DNA from: Clostridia bacterium
GTDB lineage: Bacteria; Bacillota; Clostridia; Oscillospirales; CAG-272
Length of the DNA: 64,000 bases
Reading direction: 5' to 3'
NCBI GenBank assembly: GCA_017520505.1
Contig: JAFXFN010000018.1
Location: forward strand, 120,061-184,060
Made by a program: the position numbers and the translations under genes. Below the pieces are notes generated by a model that was not told where the DNA came from, searched no databases, and saw only the letters and a program-made list of their open reading frames with translations. Below, piece by piece: positions 8,093 through 16,817 of this stretch (position 1 is its first letter; each line of letters starts with the position of its first letter).

Positions 8093-9298
8093 ATGAAAAA
8101 ACACGAAACTACTCTTTTTGACAAGCTGAAGCAGTTTGATATGTTTATACTTATCCCTGCGGTATTGCTGACCGTTTACGGGATAATCGTTTTATCCTCC
8201 GCTGTGAATTATATGGGTGAAAACAACCTCGTCACAGTACAGATACTCGCTTCGACCATCGGCTTTTTCACGATGGTGTTCATAGCGCTTTGTGACTATG
8301 ACAGCTTGCTGAAAAAAATGGCAATACCGATGTTTTTGGCATCGTGTGCACTTCTCATATTGCCTATAGCCGAGGATATACCGAATATGCTTCACGGCTC
8401 CTTCGGTAATAACGACAGCTGGATAGCGCTTCCTGTCGTTGGTGTTAATCTTCAGCCCGCAGAGGTCGTAAAGATAATTTTTATATTGACATTCGGATAT
8501 CATCTCGGTATTCTGAAGCAAGGAAACATAAACACCATGAAAAGTCTTGCCGCCATTTGTGTACACGGCGGTGTCATAATGGTATGTGTAATGCTTGAAA
8601 TGGACCTCGGCGCACTTATATCGTTCGGACTGATATTTGCCGCCATGTGCTTTTGCGCAGGGATCAGTATATGGTATTTTGCCGCCGCAGGAGGAATTCT
8701 TGTTATCGCCTCCCCCATTATGTGGAAGATACTGAATGAGTATCAGCGAATGAGGATCCTCGTTGGATTTGATCCGATGCAGGACCCCGAGGGATACGGC
8801 TATCAGGTGCTTCAGAGTATGAGAGCAATCGCAAACGGAGGCATCAGCGGTTCGGGATATGCAAACGGAACGATAACACAAAGCGCAAGCGAGTCAACAC
8901 TTCCCGCAAGACATACGGATATGATATTTGCCGTACTTTGCGAGGATTTCGGATTCGTCGGTGCTGTCGTTTATTTCTTTCTTATGGCTGTGCTTATATT
9001 CCGTATTCTCATAATTGCACGCAAAAACAGAGATAATTACGGTATGTTCATCTGCACGGGTGTTGCCACCGTATTTATATTCCAGACATTGGAAAACATA
9101 GGTATGTGCCTTGGTCTTTTGCCCGTTATCGGCATTACGCTTCCGTTTATAAGCTACGGAGGCTCTTCAATAGTCAGCTTGTATATGTGTCTCGGCGCTG
9201 TTATGAGCGTCGGTGTTCATAGAAAAAAACAGTTCATTTCTGAAAGGAAAGGATATAAAAATGAAAATAGAAACAAAATGTCTGCACGCAGGATATAA
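8093..9298 (+). CDS. SEDS-family cell-wall glycosyltransferase (RodA/FtsW type)
   Basis: This 401-residue polytopic protein (about ten helices) polymerises lipid II into peptidoglycan with a partner class B PBP. Family marks are LQPAEVVKI after helix 3-4, the conserved acidic loop PARHTDMIFAVLCEDFGF, and the C-terminal ISYGGSS. The mid-loop MQDPEGYGYQVLQS and GGISGSGY also match the family. RodA fits slightly better than FtsW because of length, but I leave the symbol open. No PBP gene is adjacent. AAGG precedes the ATG six bases after the corrinoid gene stop, and its end overlaps the start of metY by 38 bases. Confidence 0.88.
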   Translation: MKKHETTLFDKLKQFDMFILIPAVLLTVYGIIVLSSAVNYMGENNLVTVQILASTIGFFTMVFIALCDYDSLLKKMAIPMFLASCALLILPIAEDIPNMLHGSFGNNDSWIALPVVGVNLQPAEVVKIIFILTFGYHLGILKQGNINTMKSLAAICVHGGVIMVCVMLEMDLGALISFGLIFAAMCFCAGISIWYFAAAGGILVIASPIMWKILNEYQRMRILVGFDPMQDPEGYGYQVLQSMRAIANGGISGSGYANGTITQSASESTLPARHTDMIFAVLCEDFGFVGAVVYFFLMAVLIFRILIIARKNRDNYGMFICTGVATVFIFQTLENIGMCLGLLPVIGITLPFISYGGSSIVSLYMCLGAVMSVGVHRKKQFISERKGYKNENRNKMSARRI

Positions 9299-10526
9299 GC
9301 CCGAAAACGGCGGTCCCCGTGTAATGCCCATCGTACAAAGCACAACGTACGTATTCGATTCAACAGAGCATATCGGAGAGCTTTTTGATATGCCCACAGC
9401 ACACATGTATTCACGCTTTTCCAACCCCACGGTTGAGGTCGTTGAAAAGAAGATAGCAGAGCTTGAGGGCGGTGTCGCCGCTATGTGTACATCATCAGGT
9501 CAGGCGGCTTCCCTTTTATCGATACTTAACCTCTGCCACAGCGGCGACAGCTTTATTGCCGCATCTGAAATTTACGGCGGTACTGTAAATCTCTTTGCTT
9601 ACACTCTTAAAAAGCTCGGTATCGAATGTATATTCGTTAATCCCGAGGCTGACGAAGAAGAAATAATGAAAGCGTTCAAGCCTAACACGAAGGCTGTATT
9701 TGGTGAAACGCTTGCAAATCCCGCACTCACCGTACTTGATATTGAAAAGTTTGCAAGGATCGCTCACGCAAACAACGTTCCTCTTATAATCGACAATACG
9801 TTCCCCACACCTATTCTTTGCCGTCCCATTGAACACGGTGCGGACATCGTTGTTCATTCAACAACAAAATATATGGACGGTCACGCACTTCAGGTCGGAG
9901 GTGTCATCGTCGATGCCGGAACGTTTGACTGGAAATGCGGTAAATTCCCCGAATTCACAGAACCCGATGAATCATACCACGGCGTTGTATATGCTGACTT
10001 TGCAGCTCCTGCCGCATTCATCACAAAGGCAAGAATGCAGCTTATGAGAGATTTCGGCTGTTATCCTGCCGCACATTCGGCTTTTTTGCTTAACCTCGGT
10101 CTTGAAACGCTCCACGTAAGAATGAAGCGTTACTGTGAAAACGCAACGAAGGTTGCAGAATTCCTTTCAAAGAGTGACAAGATAGAAAAGGTCGTATATC
10201 CCGGAATCAATGCAGATCCCGTGATGTACGAAAGAGCGAAGAAGTATCTTCCCGACGGATGCGCAGGCGTTGTTACGTTCTTTATAAAGGGCGGAAAAAA
10301 TGCAGCCGTTAAGTTTATGGACGGTCTGAAGCTTGCATCAAACGAGGTTCACGTTGCAGACATCCGCACCTGTGTACTCCACCCTGCAAGTGCAACGCAC
10401 AGACAGTTGACAGACGAACAGCTCGTTGCCGCAGGAATCAATCCCGGTCTTATCAGATTCTCGGTTGGTCTTGAAAATGTAGAAGACATTATTGCAGACA
10501 TAGACCAAAGTCTCAAAAATCTTTGA
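9261..10526 (+). CDS. metY: O-acetylhomoserine sulfhydrylase
   Basis: This 421-residue PLP enzyme of the Cys/Met metabolism family most resembles O-acetylhomoserine aminocarboxypropyltransferase, which makes homocysteine from O-acetylhomoserine and sulfide. The PLP lysine lies in HSTTKYMDGH, preceded by LIIDNTFPTP carrying the cofactor Asp. The FPEFTEPDESYHG insertion is typical of MetY and absent from most cystathionine enzymes. The ATG at 9261 is used because AAAGGA lies seven bases upstream; this places it inside the 3' end of the SEDS gene in another frame. A methionine gamma-lyase role is a weaker alternative. The neighbouring corrinoid protein is the only other methyl-related gene. Confidence 0.88.
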   Translation: MKIETKCLHAGYKPENGGPRVMPIVQSTTYVFDSTEHIGELFDMPTAHMYSRFSNPTVEVVEKKIAELEGGVAAMCTSSGQAASLLSILNLCHSGDSFIAASEIYGGTVNLFAYTLKKLGIECIFVNPEADEEEIMKAFKPNTKAVFGETLANPALTVLDIEKFARIAHANNVPLIIDNTFPTPILCRPIEHGADIVVHSTTKYMDGHALQVGGVIVDAGTFDWKCGKFPEFTEPDESYHGVVYADFAAPAAFITKARMQLMRDFGCYPAAHSAFLLNLGLETLHVRMKRYCENATKVAEFLSKSDKIEKVVYPGINADPVMYERAKKYLPDGCAGVVTFFIKGGKNAAVKFMDGLKLASNEVHVADIRTCVLHPASATHRQLTDEQLVAAGINPGLIRFSVGLENVEDIIADIDQSLKNL

Positions 10527-10551
10527 GTTCCCATCTATATCGGTAATATTT

Positions 10552-10582
10552 CCCCGTATACATATTCACCATGTGTACGGGG
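10552..10582 (+). terminator. Terminator after metY
   Basis: An 11-bp stem with one G-T pair (CCCCGTATACA with TGTGTACGGGG) is followed by CATTTTTATC. Confidence 0.75.
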
Positions 10583-10732
10583 CATTTTTATCTTGTCAAA
10601 TAATTTATGAAAATAAACCATCGGCGCTGTCAATATTTTCAGCCAAAACTATTTATTAACATCGCATTAACATTTATGCTCGCTATATATGATAGAATTA
10701 ATCATACTGTTTATTACTACCGAGGAGGTACT

Positions 10733-13507
10733 ATGAAAAATATCAAAAAAATCACAGCCTTGCTGTGTGCATTTGCGTGTATATTCTCCTTAACCGGAGT
10801 ATTCACCACGGCAAATGAAGAAAACCTTATAACACCGCTTGATAAAACGGGGCTTTATGTCGACCGTTCGGGCGATATAACATACTTGTGCGGTGTACCG
10901 TGCGGCTCTACTGCGGAAGGTGTAAAAAATCTTCTCAAGGGAGATTGTCAGATATACAGCACTTCTTCTTTTGTAACTTCAGGAGACGAGGTGAAGCTTT
11001 TTGTTGACGGTGTCCCTACGGATTCGGCAACGCTTATAGTAACGGGCGACATCAACGGCGACGATGTTGTCAACGGTAAGGATGCCGTGCGTTTAAAGAA
11101 ACTTATGGGCACTACCATAACAAACCCGATACAGCGCCGTGTGTGCGATGTGAACAATGACGGTAAGATAAACGACGGCGATACATCAAAGCTCGTTTCT
11201 ATGTTTTCTTCACGAATTGAAAATATAAGCTTTATAGGAACTCCCGAAAAAACAGTTTACTTCGAGGGTGAGAAGTTTTCGTCCAAGGGTATGTACCTTA
11301 GCGTAGAATATGCAGACGGCACAATACTTTCCTATGGCGAAGAGTTTGATATTGTATACCCCTCAGGAAAAACATATTTTGAAAAGTCTGATTCGAAGAT
11401 AACCGTTAAATACGGTAACATAACCAAAGAAATATCCGTACAGGTAAATTCTGTTACATATTTCGAAGCGAGAATAACAAAAAATGATTCATCGCTGTCA
11501 GTTGCATTCAATGGCGCCAACGTTCAATTATCAGATACGGCTCTCAAATCTTCACAGGCATGGGCATTTACAAAGCAGTCTGACGGAAGCTTTGAAATTA
11601 AAAATAAAGATACGGGCAAATGTATTGAGGTTGAAGGAAATACTGCTACAAACACCCAAAATATACGTGTTGCAAATGATAATGATTCAAAATCACAGCG
11701 TTGGAATATCACCAAAAATGAAAACGGAGAGTATACAATAAAATCAGCTCTCGGCTCATACGTTATGGATGTTCAATCGGGCAACATTGCAAACGGAACC
11801 AATATACAAATATACGCTCCCAACAATACAGCGGCTCAGTCGTTTTGCATTGAGCCTATAACCGACATTGAAAATATGGTTGAAAATAATTCGTTCGCTG
11901 ACCTCGGCACAGACTTCTTAGCAACACTCACAGGGGTTGCATCTGAAAACAACGTAGGACTTATTGCATCAGGCTCTTCCAACGTCGCAATGAAGGCAAG
12001 TGAAAAAACCGTACGTCAGCTCTGGAGATTTTCAAAGCAGAGCGACGGAAGCTATATTATCATCAACCAGGAAAACGGAACTGCTCTCAACGCAGACCCT
12101 TCGGCAAATGTCACATCAGCCGCAAAGAATTCCAAAAACGCTCAAAAATGGTTTATACTTCAGGATTCAAACGGATATACTCTTATACCAAAATCCTCTT
12201 CCAAATATGTGCTTGACGTAGAAAAAGCAAGCATAGATAATGATGCAAACGTACAGCTCGGAGCTTATAAGAACAATTTTGCATCGCAACGCTTCAGCAT
12301 AACGAAATTCACAGGCAATTATCTTGACTACACGGCTCCCGTGTATATAGGAACGCACTTCAATGCAACTATATCCCCCTCCTATGCAACAAGCAAGAAG
12401 ATTTCTCTCAGCGGAGGAAAGAATGCGATCATCTACGGTGCAAGCGAATTTTCCGAGCAAACGTGGAGATTTGAGCATCAGTCGGATAACACGTATAAGA
12501 TAGTAAACAACTCAAACGGAAACGTTCTCACAATTCCGAACGGCAACACAGCAGGCGGTACTCAGCTTCAGGTGGCAAGTGATACGGGCGCAAAATCACA
12601 GCGTTGGTATCTGTTGCCGAAGGAGGATATGTTCGTTATCAAATCCGCAATGAGCGCAAACGTCGTCGTCGACGTTTACGGAGCAAGCACGAACGACAGT
12701 ACAAAAATCGATATTTACGCACCGAATATGACAGCGGCACAGATATTCAAAATAGATAACTCTCAAATGACGGCAATGTCCTATAACGTATACTGCGGTA
12801 ATGTAACTGCCGACAGAATGAACAGAGTTATCACAAAAATGAAGAGATATATGCCCGATACAATCGGTATTCAGGAAGCTACACCGACGTGGATAAATAA
12901 CCTTAAGGCATCACTTGGCGATACATACGATATCGTAGGTCTTGGCCGTGACGGCGGTTCAGCGGGCGAACACAGCTCGATACTTTACAACAAGCACATT
13001 TTCAATCTCAAGGGTTGGGGAACAAAGTGGCTTTCGGCAACACCCGACGTTGTTTCAAGATACCCCGAATCGATGTACAACCGTATCTTCACATACGCTT
13101 TTCTGCAAAGAAAGGTTGACAATCAGATGATACTCGTCATCAATACTCACCTTGAATATACAACCGACGCAATAAGACTTAAACAGCTTGCTATTATTCA
13201 GGACTTTGTGGATAAGCACAGCAACGGCTACCCTGTTTATATTTCAGGTGACTACAATGCCGATTACGGCAGTGCGGCTTGTGTAAAAATGGAGCAGTAC
13301 GGATATAAAAACGGTTCAACAGCCGCAAAGAGCTTCACAGGTGCAACGTTTACGAATTACGGTGCAGAAAACAGAATACTCGACTACATTTATTTCTCAA
13401 AAAATGACTTCACGCTCAACTATTACAAGGTTTGTAACGAATACATAAACGGTTCCTGGACATCTGACCACCATCCTATTTATGTAAGATATCAGTTGAA
13501 TAAATAA
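10733..13507 (+). CDS. Secreted dockerin/Ig-like/ricin-lectin/endonuclease-fold protein
   Basis: This 924-residue exported protein has a signal peptide (residues 1-~28) and an unusual domain order. A dockerin type I lies at ~103-160 (GDINGDDVVNGKD and DVNNDGKINDGD, two calcium loops), a bacterial Ig-like domain at ~165-240, three ricin-type beta-trefoil regions at ~245-680 with repeated QRW motifs, and a C-terminal endonuclease/exonuclease/phosphatase domain at ~680-924. The last carries IGIQEA, INTHLE, SGDYNAD, RILDYIYF and SDHHP, so all usual metal and catalytic residues are present. It could be a carbohydrate-targeted nuclease or phosphodiesterase. The ATG follows GAGGAGG; 42 upstream codons are not used. 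It is flanked by terminators and stands alone. Confidence 0.9.
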   Translation: MKNIKKITALLCAFACIFSLTGVFTTANEENLITPLDKTGLYVDRSGDITYLCGVPCGSTAEGVKNLLKGDCQIYSTSSFVTSGDEVKLFVDGVPTDSATLIVTGDINGDDVVNGKDAVRLKKLMGTTITNPIQRRVCDVNNDGKINDGDTSKLVSMFSSRIENISFIGTPEKTVYFEGEKFSSKGMYLSVEYADGTILSYGEEFDIVYPSGKTYFEKSDSKITVKYGNITKEISVQVNSVTYFEARITKNDSSLSVAFNGANVQLSDTALKSSQAWAFTKQSDGSFEIKNKDTGKCIEVEGNTATNTQNIRVANDNDSKSQRWNITKNENGEYTIKSALGSYVMDVQSGNIANGTNIQIYAPNNTAAQSFCIEPITDIENMVENNSFADLGTDFLATLTGVASENNVGLIASGSSNVAMKASEKTVRQLWRFSKQSDGSYIIINQENGTALNADPSANVTSAAKNSKNAQKWFILQDSNGYTLIPKSSSKYVLDVEKASIDNDANVQLGAYKNNFASQRFSITKFTGNYLDYTAPVYIGTHFNATISPSYATSKKISLSGGKNAIIYGASEFSEQTWRFEHQSDNTYKIVNNSNGNVLTIPNGNTAGGTQLQVASDTGAKSQRWYLLPKEDMFVIKSAMSANVVVDVYGASTNDSTKIDIYAPNMTAAQIFKIDNSQMTAMSYNVYCGNVTADRMNRVITKMKRYMPDTIGIQEATPTWINNLKASLGDTYDIVGLGRDGGSAGEHSSILYNKHIFNLKGWGTKWLSATPDVVSRYPESMYNRIFTYAFLQRKVDNQMILVINTHLEYTTDAIRLKQLAIIQDFVDKHSNGYPVYISGDYNADYGSAACVKMEQYGYKNGSTAAKSFTGATFTNYGAENRILDYIYFSKNDFTLNYYKVCNEYINGSWTSDHHPIYVRYQLNK

Positions 13508-13508
13508 C

Positions 13509-13542
13509 AAATATCCCGTACGGCTCACCGTACGGGATATTT
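13509..13542. terminator. Palindromic terminator after the dockerin/ricin gene
   Basis: A perfect 15-bp stem (AAATATCCCGTACGG and its complement) has a CTCA tetraloop directly after the stop codon. The following T tract is short, but the stem is very stable. Confidence 0.8.
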
Positions 13543-13571
13543 ACCGTCTATATAATATTTTCCGAAAAATC

Positions 13572-13600
13572 TTGACACAAATGCGATAATCGGTTATAAT
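13572..13600 (+). promoter_or_regulatory. Consensus sigma-A promoter of the phosphatase gene
   Basis: TTGACA and TATAAT, both exact, are separated by 17 bases and lie about 45 bases before the ATG at 13646. Confidence 0.85.
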
Positions 13601-13645
13601 GATGCGGTATAAAATCATTTCTCGTATTGCGTAAAAGGAATACTT

Positions 13646-14344
13646 ATGGATATAATCGACTTTCATACACATATACTTCCCGAAATTGATGACGGAAGCC
13701 AAAGCACACAGGAAAGTGTACAGCTTTTAAAAATGCTCACAGAGCAAAATGTGAAAACGGTGGTTGCAACCCCTCATTTTCATCCTGCCGCTGAGCACCT
13801 TGATATGTTTTTACAAAGAAGAAACGAAGCATATAACAGACTGATAAAACGTTCTTTAAAGTATTCTCCGAGGATTCTTTTAGGTGCTGAGGTAGAATAC
13901 TACGACGATATTTGCTGTGACATTGACGGCTTGAAAGCACTTTGCATCGAAGGAACAAACGTACTGCTCATTGAAATGCCGAACGCCAAATGGAGCGAAA
14001 AAATGACCGATGATATTCTCTGCATTGCCGAATCGGGAGAGATCACGGTCGTACTTGCACACATCGAGCGCTATATTTCAAAGCAAAGCAACAAAACGAT
14101 AAAACAGCTTTTGGACAGCGGTGTGCTTATGCAGGTAAATGCAACGTTCTTCACGTCTGTATTTACAAAGGGCCGTGCGCTGTCAATGCTCCAAAACGGT
14201 ACTGTTCATCTTGTAGGTTCTGACTGTCACGGAATAAGCCGCAGACCGCCTTATATAAAAAAGGCGTACGAGATTATAGAGAAAAAAAACGGAGCAGATG
14301 CAGTAAATAAGCTCATCAGCTTTTCCAATTCACTTATAAATTAA
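13646..14344 (+). CDS. PHP-type tyrosine-protein phosphatase (CpsB/YwqE family)
   Basis: This 232-residue manganese-dependent PHP-fold phosphatase belongs to the family that dephosphorylates bacterial tyrosine kinases controlling exopolysaccharide synthesis. The metal ligands are visible in DFHTHILPEIDDG, ATPHFHP, LLGAEVEYY, LAHIERY and VGSDCHG. Length is slightly below the usual ~250. No BY-kinase, Wzz-like or glycosyltransferase gene is nearby, so its substrate must be elsewhere. It is transcribed alone from a consensus promoter and ends in a strong bidirectional terminator; AAAGGA precedes the ATG. Confidence 0.85.
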   Translation: MDIIDFHTHILPEIDDGSQSTQESVQLLKMLTEQNVKTVVATPHFHPAAEHLDMFLQRRNEAYNRLIKRSLKYSPRILLGAEVEYYDDICCDIDGLKALCIEGTNVLLIEMPNAKWSEKMTDDILCIAESGEITVVLAHIERYISKQSNKTIKQLLDSGVLMQVNATFFTSVFTKGRALSMLQNGTVHLVGSDCHGISRRPPYIKKAYEIIEKKNGADAVNKLISFSNSLIN

Positions 14345-14379
14345 AAACACAGTCCAAGTGCTTTCTTGGACTGTGTTTT
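14344..14379. terminator. Bidirectional terminator between convergent genes
   Basis: A perfect 15-bp stem (AAAACACAGTCCAAG and its complement) with a 6-nt loop ends in TTTTATTC on the plus strand and runs into AAAA-derived T on the minus strand. It overlaps the stop codon of the MocR-like gene. Confidence 0.85.
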
Positions 14380-15472
14380 ATTCTTCGTTATCCCGCTTTT
14401 TTCTTCTTCGTCTTCTCATGCGGTTAACGTGACGTTCAAAATCGCCGTTGTTTATAAGCTCTGCTATAACGTACTGTTCAAAAACAGGAACGGTGCAGGA
14501 ATAAAAGCCGAGCTTATTTTGAAATTCATCTGTAAGGCTCGTCGGCAATACCATATATCCGACACGCATCGACGGCGCTATCGTTTGCGAAAAGGTATTC
14601 AAATATATGACCGATCCGTTTTGAGAAAGAGAAAAAACGGTATCTTCGTTTTTCATAGACACGGTAAGCTCAGACGAATAATCGTCTTCAACGATATATC
14701 CGCCTGTCTCTTCTGCCCATTTTATGTACTCATTCCGTTTTGAAATGTCAGCTGAAACACCGCTTGGAAAGCTGTTAAACGGTGTGATGTGAAGCACCTT
14801 TGCTTTTGTTTTTTGAAGCTCTCCGGTCTTGATGCCGTTATTACCGAGTTTCAGATGCTCAAGTATTATTCCGCCTGCGGTGTAAACCTTTTTTATCTTA
14901 TCGTATGACGGTGATTCTATTGCAAAAACCGCACCGCTTCCGAAAAGCTGCGCAATAAGGCTGTAAAGATATTCAGCGCCGGAGCCGATTATTATTTGTT
15001 CCGGCAATACTTTCATACCGTTTGAACGTGCAAGATACGATGATATTGCCGCACGAAGCTCATAGCATCCGTGATTCGGAGATTTTATGAGAATATCCTC
15101 ACCGTAATCCAAAAGCACCTTGCGCATTGTTTTTGCAAGGACCGAAAACGGTATGACGTCCTCATGGCTATGAAGATTTTTGCTTTTGACATTTAAATCT
15201 GCAACGCTTTCGCTGACAGACAAAAAATCGTCTTTTTTATATACAACAAAATACCCGCTTCTTTCTCTGGGTTCTATGTATCCTTCTTCACAAAGTATAT
15301 CATATGAATGTTCTGCGGTTATAACGCTGACTCCTGCTTCCTCGGCAAGCAAACGCTTCGACGGAAGCTTCACCCCGAATGAATAAATACCGCTTACTAT
15401 ATCTTTTTTTATCTGCGAATAAAGCTGTAAATACGCAGGAATGATGTCGCTTTTATCTATTCGGTATCTCAA
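14378..15472 (-). CDS. MocR/GntR-type regulator lacking the PLP lysine and truncated
   Basis: This 364-residue protein has an N-terminal GntR winged helix (residues 1-~70; GVKLPSKRLLAEEAGVS) joined to a fold-type I aminotransferase-like domain, as in PdxR, GabR and other MocR regulators. Two features are abnormal. The Schiff-base lysine expected in the TFSK segment is glutamine (NTFSQTIAPSMR; codon CAA), and the protein stops right after NRMRRRRRKKRDNEE, lacking the last ~80-90 residues of the family. The Asp of YIVEDDYSSE is kept. The start is TTG at 15472, with AGGAGGTGA ideally spaced. It may bind its ligand without PLP, or be a decaying gene. Confidence 0.8.
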   Translation of the reverse strand: MRYRIDKSDIIPAYLQLYSQIKKDIVSGIYSFGVKLPSKRLLAEEAGVSVITAEHSYDILCEEGYIEPRERSGYFVVYKKDDFLSVSESVADLNVKSKNLHSHEDVIPFSVLAKTMRKVLLDYGEDILIKSPNHGCYELRAAISSYLARSNGMKVLPEQIIIGSGAEYLYSLIAQLFGSGAVFAIESPSYDKIKKVYTAGGIILEHLKLGNNGIKTGELQKTKAKVLHITPFNSFPSGVSADISKRNEYIKWAEETGGYIVEDDYSSELTVSMKNEDTVFSLSQNGSVIYLNTFSQTIAPSMRVGYMVLPTSLTDEFQNKLGFYSCTVPVFEQYVIAELINNGDFERHVNRMRRRRRKKRDNEE

Positions 15473-15580
15473 CTCCGTCACCTCCTGAAATAGTGGCAAA
15501 TATTTTTGAAAATCTATTGAATTTTTTAATAAAATGTGATATTATAATCAAGTAGTTTTATACATAAAACCGAATATTAT

Positions 15581-15655
15581 GCCTGCATAGTTAAATGGAT
15601 ATAATAAACCCCTCCTAAGGGTTAGTTATGGGTTCGATTCCCGTTGCGGGTGCCA
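15581..15655 (+). tRNA. tRNA-Arg (anticodon CCU)
   Basis: A full cloverleaf can be drawn: acceptor GCCTGCA/TGCGGGT with G-U pairs, anticodon stem AACCC/GGGTT with loop CTCCTAA (anticodon CCT at 15614-15616), T arm around GGTTCGATTCC, discriminator G and an encoded CCA end. It reads AGG codons. A TATAAT at 15543-15548 may be its -10 box. Confidence 0.93.
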
Positions 15656-15679
15656 GAAGCGGCGAGTGATACTTGCCTA

Positions 15680-15763
15680 AGATAAGAGATAATAGATAAT
15701 AAAGAATAGATAAAAGATTTTTTGTCGCTTCAACTATTCTCTATTATCTATTATCTTTTATCT
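15680..15763. repeat. 30-bp inverted repeat of GATAATAGA-type sequence
   Basis: The left arm 15680-15709 and right arm 15734-15763 are complementary at 28 of 30 positions around a 24-nt spacer. Both arms consist of short GATAATA/GATAAAA units. The structure begins 25 bases after tRNA-Arg and ends just before the ribosome binding site of the four-helix-bundle gene. Confidence 0.85.
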
Positions 15764-15787
15764 ATTATCTAAAAAGGAGATTCCAAA

Positions 15788-16147
15788 ATGGCACAAAAAA
15801 GTATTTTGATCGATAAATCTCTCCTCTTCGCTGCACGAATAATCAAACTCAACAACCACCTTATTAGAGAAAAGCACGAGAACATTATTTCGAAACAAAT
15901 TATTCGTTCAGCTACTTCCATCGGTGCAAATTCCAATGAGGCAATTTATGGACAAAGCAAGGCTGATTTTATTGCTAAACTACACATCGCTCTAAAAGAA
16001 ACAGCTGAAACTGAATACTGGTTACGTCTTCTTGTATTATCTGAATATATAACAAATGCAGAGGGTGATTCATTGCTTAAAGATTGCCTCGAAATCAAAA
16101 AAATTCTCATTGCGACACTTAATACAGCAAAAACAAACAATGGCTAA
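15788..16147 (+). CDS. Four-helix-bundle protein (23S rRNA intervening-sequence/Avd-like)
   Basis: This 119-residue all-helical protein fits the four-helix-bundle family that includes the proteins encoded in 23S rRNA intervening sequences and resembles the Avd accessory protein of diversity-generating retroelements. Family marks are LLFAARIIKLNNHL, IIRSATSIGANSNEA and IALKETAETEYWLRLL. Here it is neither in an rRNA gene nor near a reverse transcriptase or variable repeat. Its codons are more AT-rich than the neighbours. AAAAGGAGA precedes the ATG. With the inverted repeat and the adjacent tRNA it looks like an inserted unit. Function is unknown, though family members bind nucleic acid. Confidence 0.85.
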   Translation: MAQKSILIDKSLLFAARIIKLNNHLIREKHENIISKQIIRSATSIGANSNEAIYGQSKADFIAKLHIALKETAETEYWLRLLVLSEYITNAEGDSLLKDCLEIKKILIATLNTAKTNNG

Positions 16148-16181
16148 TCCTACTCATCTCACATACACGCTATAAAACACG

Positions 16182-16210
16182 AACACCTATTTGTTTCACA
16201 AATAAGTGTT
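16182..16210 (+). terminator. Terminator after the four-helix-bundle gene
   Basis: The stem AACACCTATTTGT/ACAAATAAGTGTT has one C-A mismatch and a 3-nt loop, and is followed by TTTCTTTT. Confidence 0.75.
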
Positions 16211-16230
16211 TTTCTTTTAGTATTTCTGTT

Positions 16231-16710
16231 TTACCAATCCTCGTAAATTCGCTCGAATATCATACCGAGAGTTTCATCAAGATATTTTTTATCATCCTCG
16301 GACACATTCATAAGCTGTGCGTCATTTTCGTTATATATTACACCGTTTTTAGTGTCATATTTCAAGGTTTTATCATTTATTCCAAGTGTATATTTGAAAT
16401 TACCGTCTGATGTACCGTTTGACCACGTTCCGTTATTAAGAATGGCTACTATGGATTCAAACGCACCGCACACCTCAGCACCTTCGCCCTCTTTGTTTAT
16501 CGTCAGATCGCCTGTGAATAAAATTTTGCTTCCCTGCTCTGTATTCGCTGACGAGTCTGTACCCGGTGTTACATTTGACGTGCCATCATCTGCGGAGATG
16601 ACACTTGTATTTACGCTGTCTTTTGTTTTATCAACATCTGACGGTGTACAAGCAGAAAATGCAGATAATATAAGAAGTGATGCAATTATTATGTATAATG
16701 ATTTTTTCAT
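16231..16710 (-). CDS. Predicted lipoprotein, function unknown
   Basis: This 159-residue secreted protein starts with MKKSLYIIIASLLILSAFSAC, a lipoprotein signal peptide with lipidation expected at Cys21. A Ser/Thr/Asp-rich linker runs to residue ~65, then a compact ~90-residue domain with GTWSNGTSDGNFKYTLGIND, like small beta-sheet domains that measure or bind ligands. I do not recognise it. The ATG at 16710 follows AGGTGGG; the longer frame upstream of it has no ribosome binding site. Confidence 0.65.
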   Translation of the reverse strand: MKKSLYIIIASLLILSAFSACTPSDVDKTKDSVNTSVISADDGTSNVTPGTDSSANTEQGSKILFTGDLTINKEGEGAEVCGAFESIVAILNNGTWSNGTSDGNFKYTLGINDKTLKYDTKNGVIYNENDAQLMNVSEDDKKYLDETLGMIFERIYEDW

Positions 16711-16780
16711 ATTTTTCCCACCTTTCAAAGTGATTTGATTATACCATAATTTTGTGAATATATCAAGATATAAATAAAAA

Positions 16781-16811
16781 AGGTCTGCACAAAGCAAATT
16801 TGTGCAGACCT
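16781..16811. terminator. Terminator of the helical-protein gene
   Basis: A 13-bp perfect stem (AGGTCTGCACAAA and its complement) with loop GCAAA lies right after the stop at 16818. On the minus strand it is followed by TTTTTT. Confidence 0.85.
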
Positions 16812-16817
16812 GATTTT

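Noticed and set aside
8192..8881. A 229-codon frame antisense to the rodA-like gene
   Set aside because: The plus-strand frame has complete SEDS-family motifs; the antisense frame shows none.
15660..15775. GATAATAGATAA-type repetition suggestive of a CRISPR array
   Set aside because: The units are only 6-9 bases, there are no spacers of even length, and the whole is one inverted repeat. No cas genes are present.
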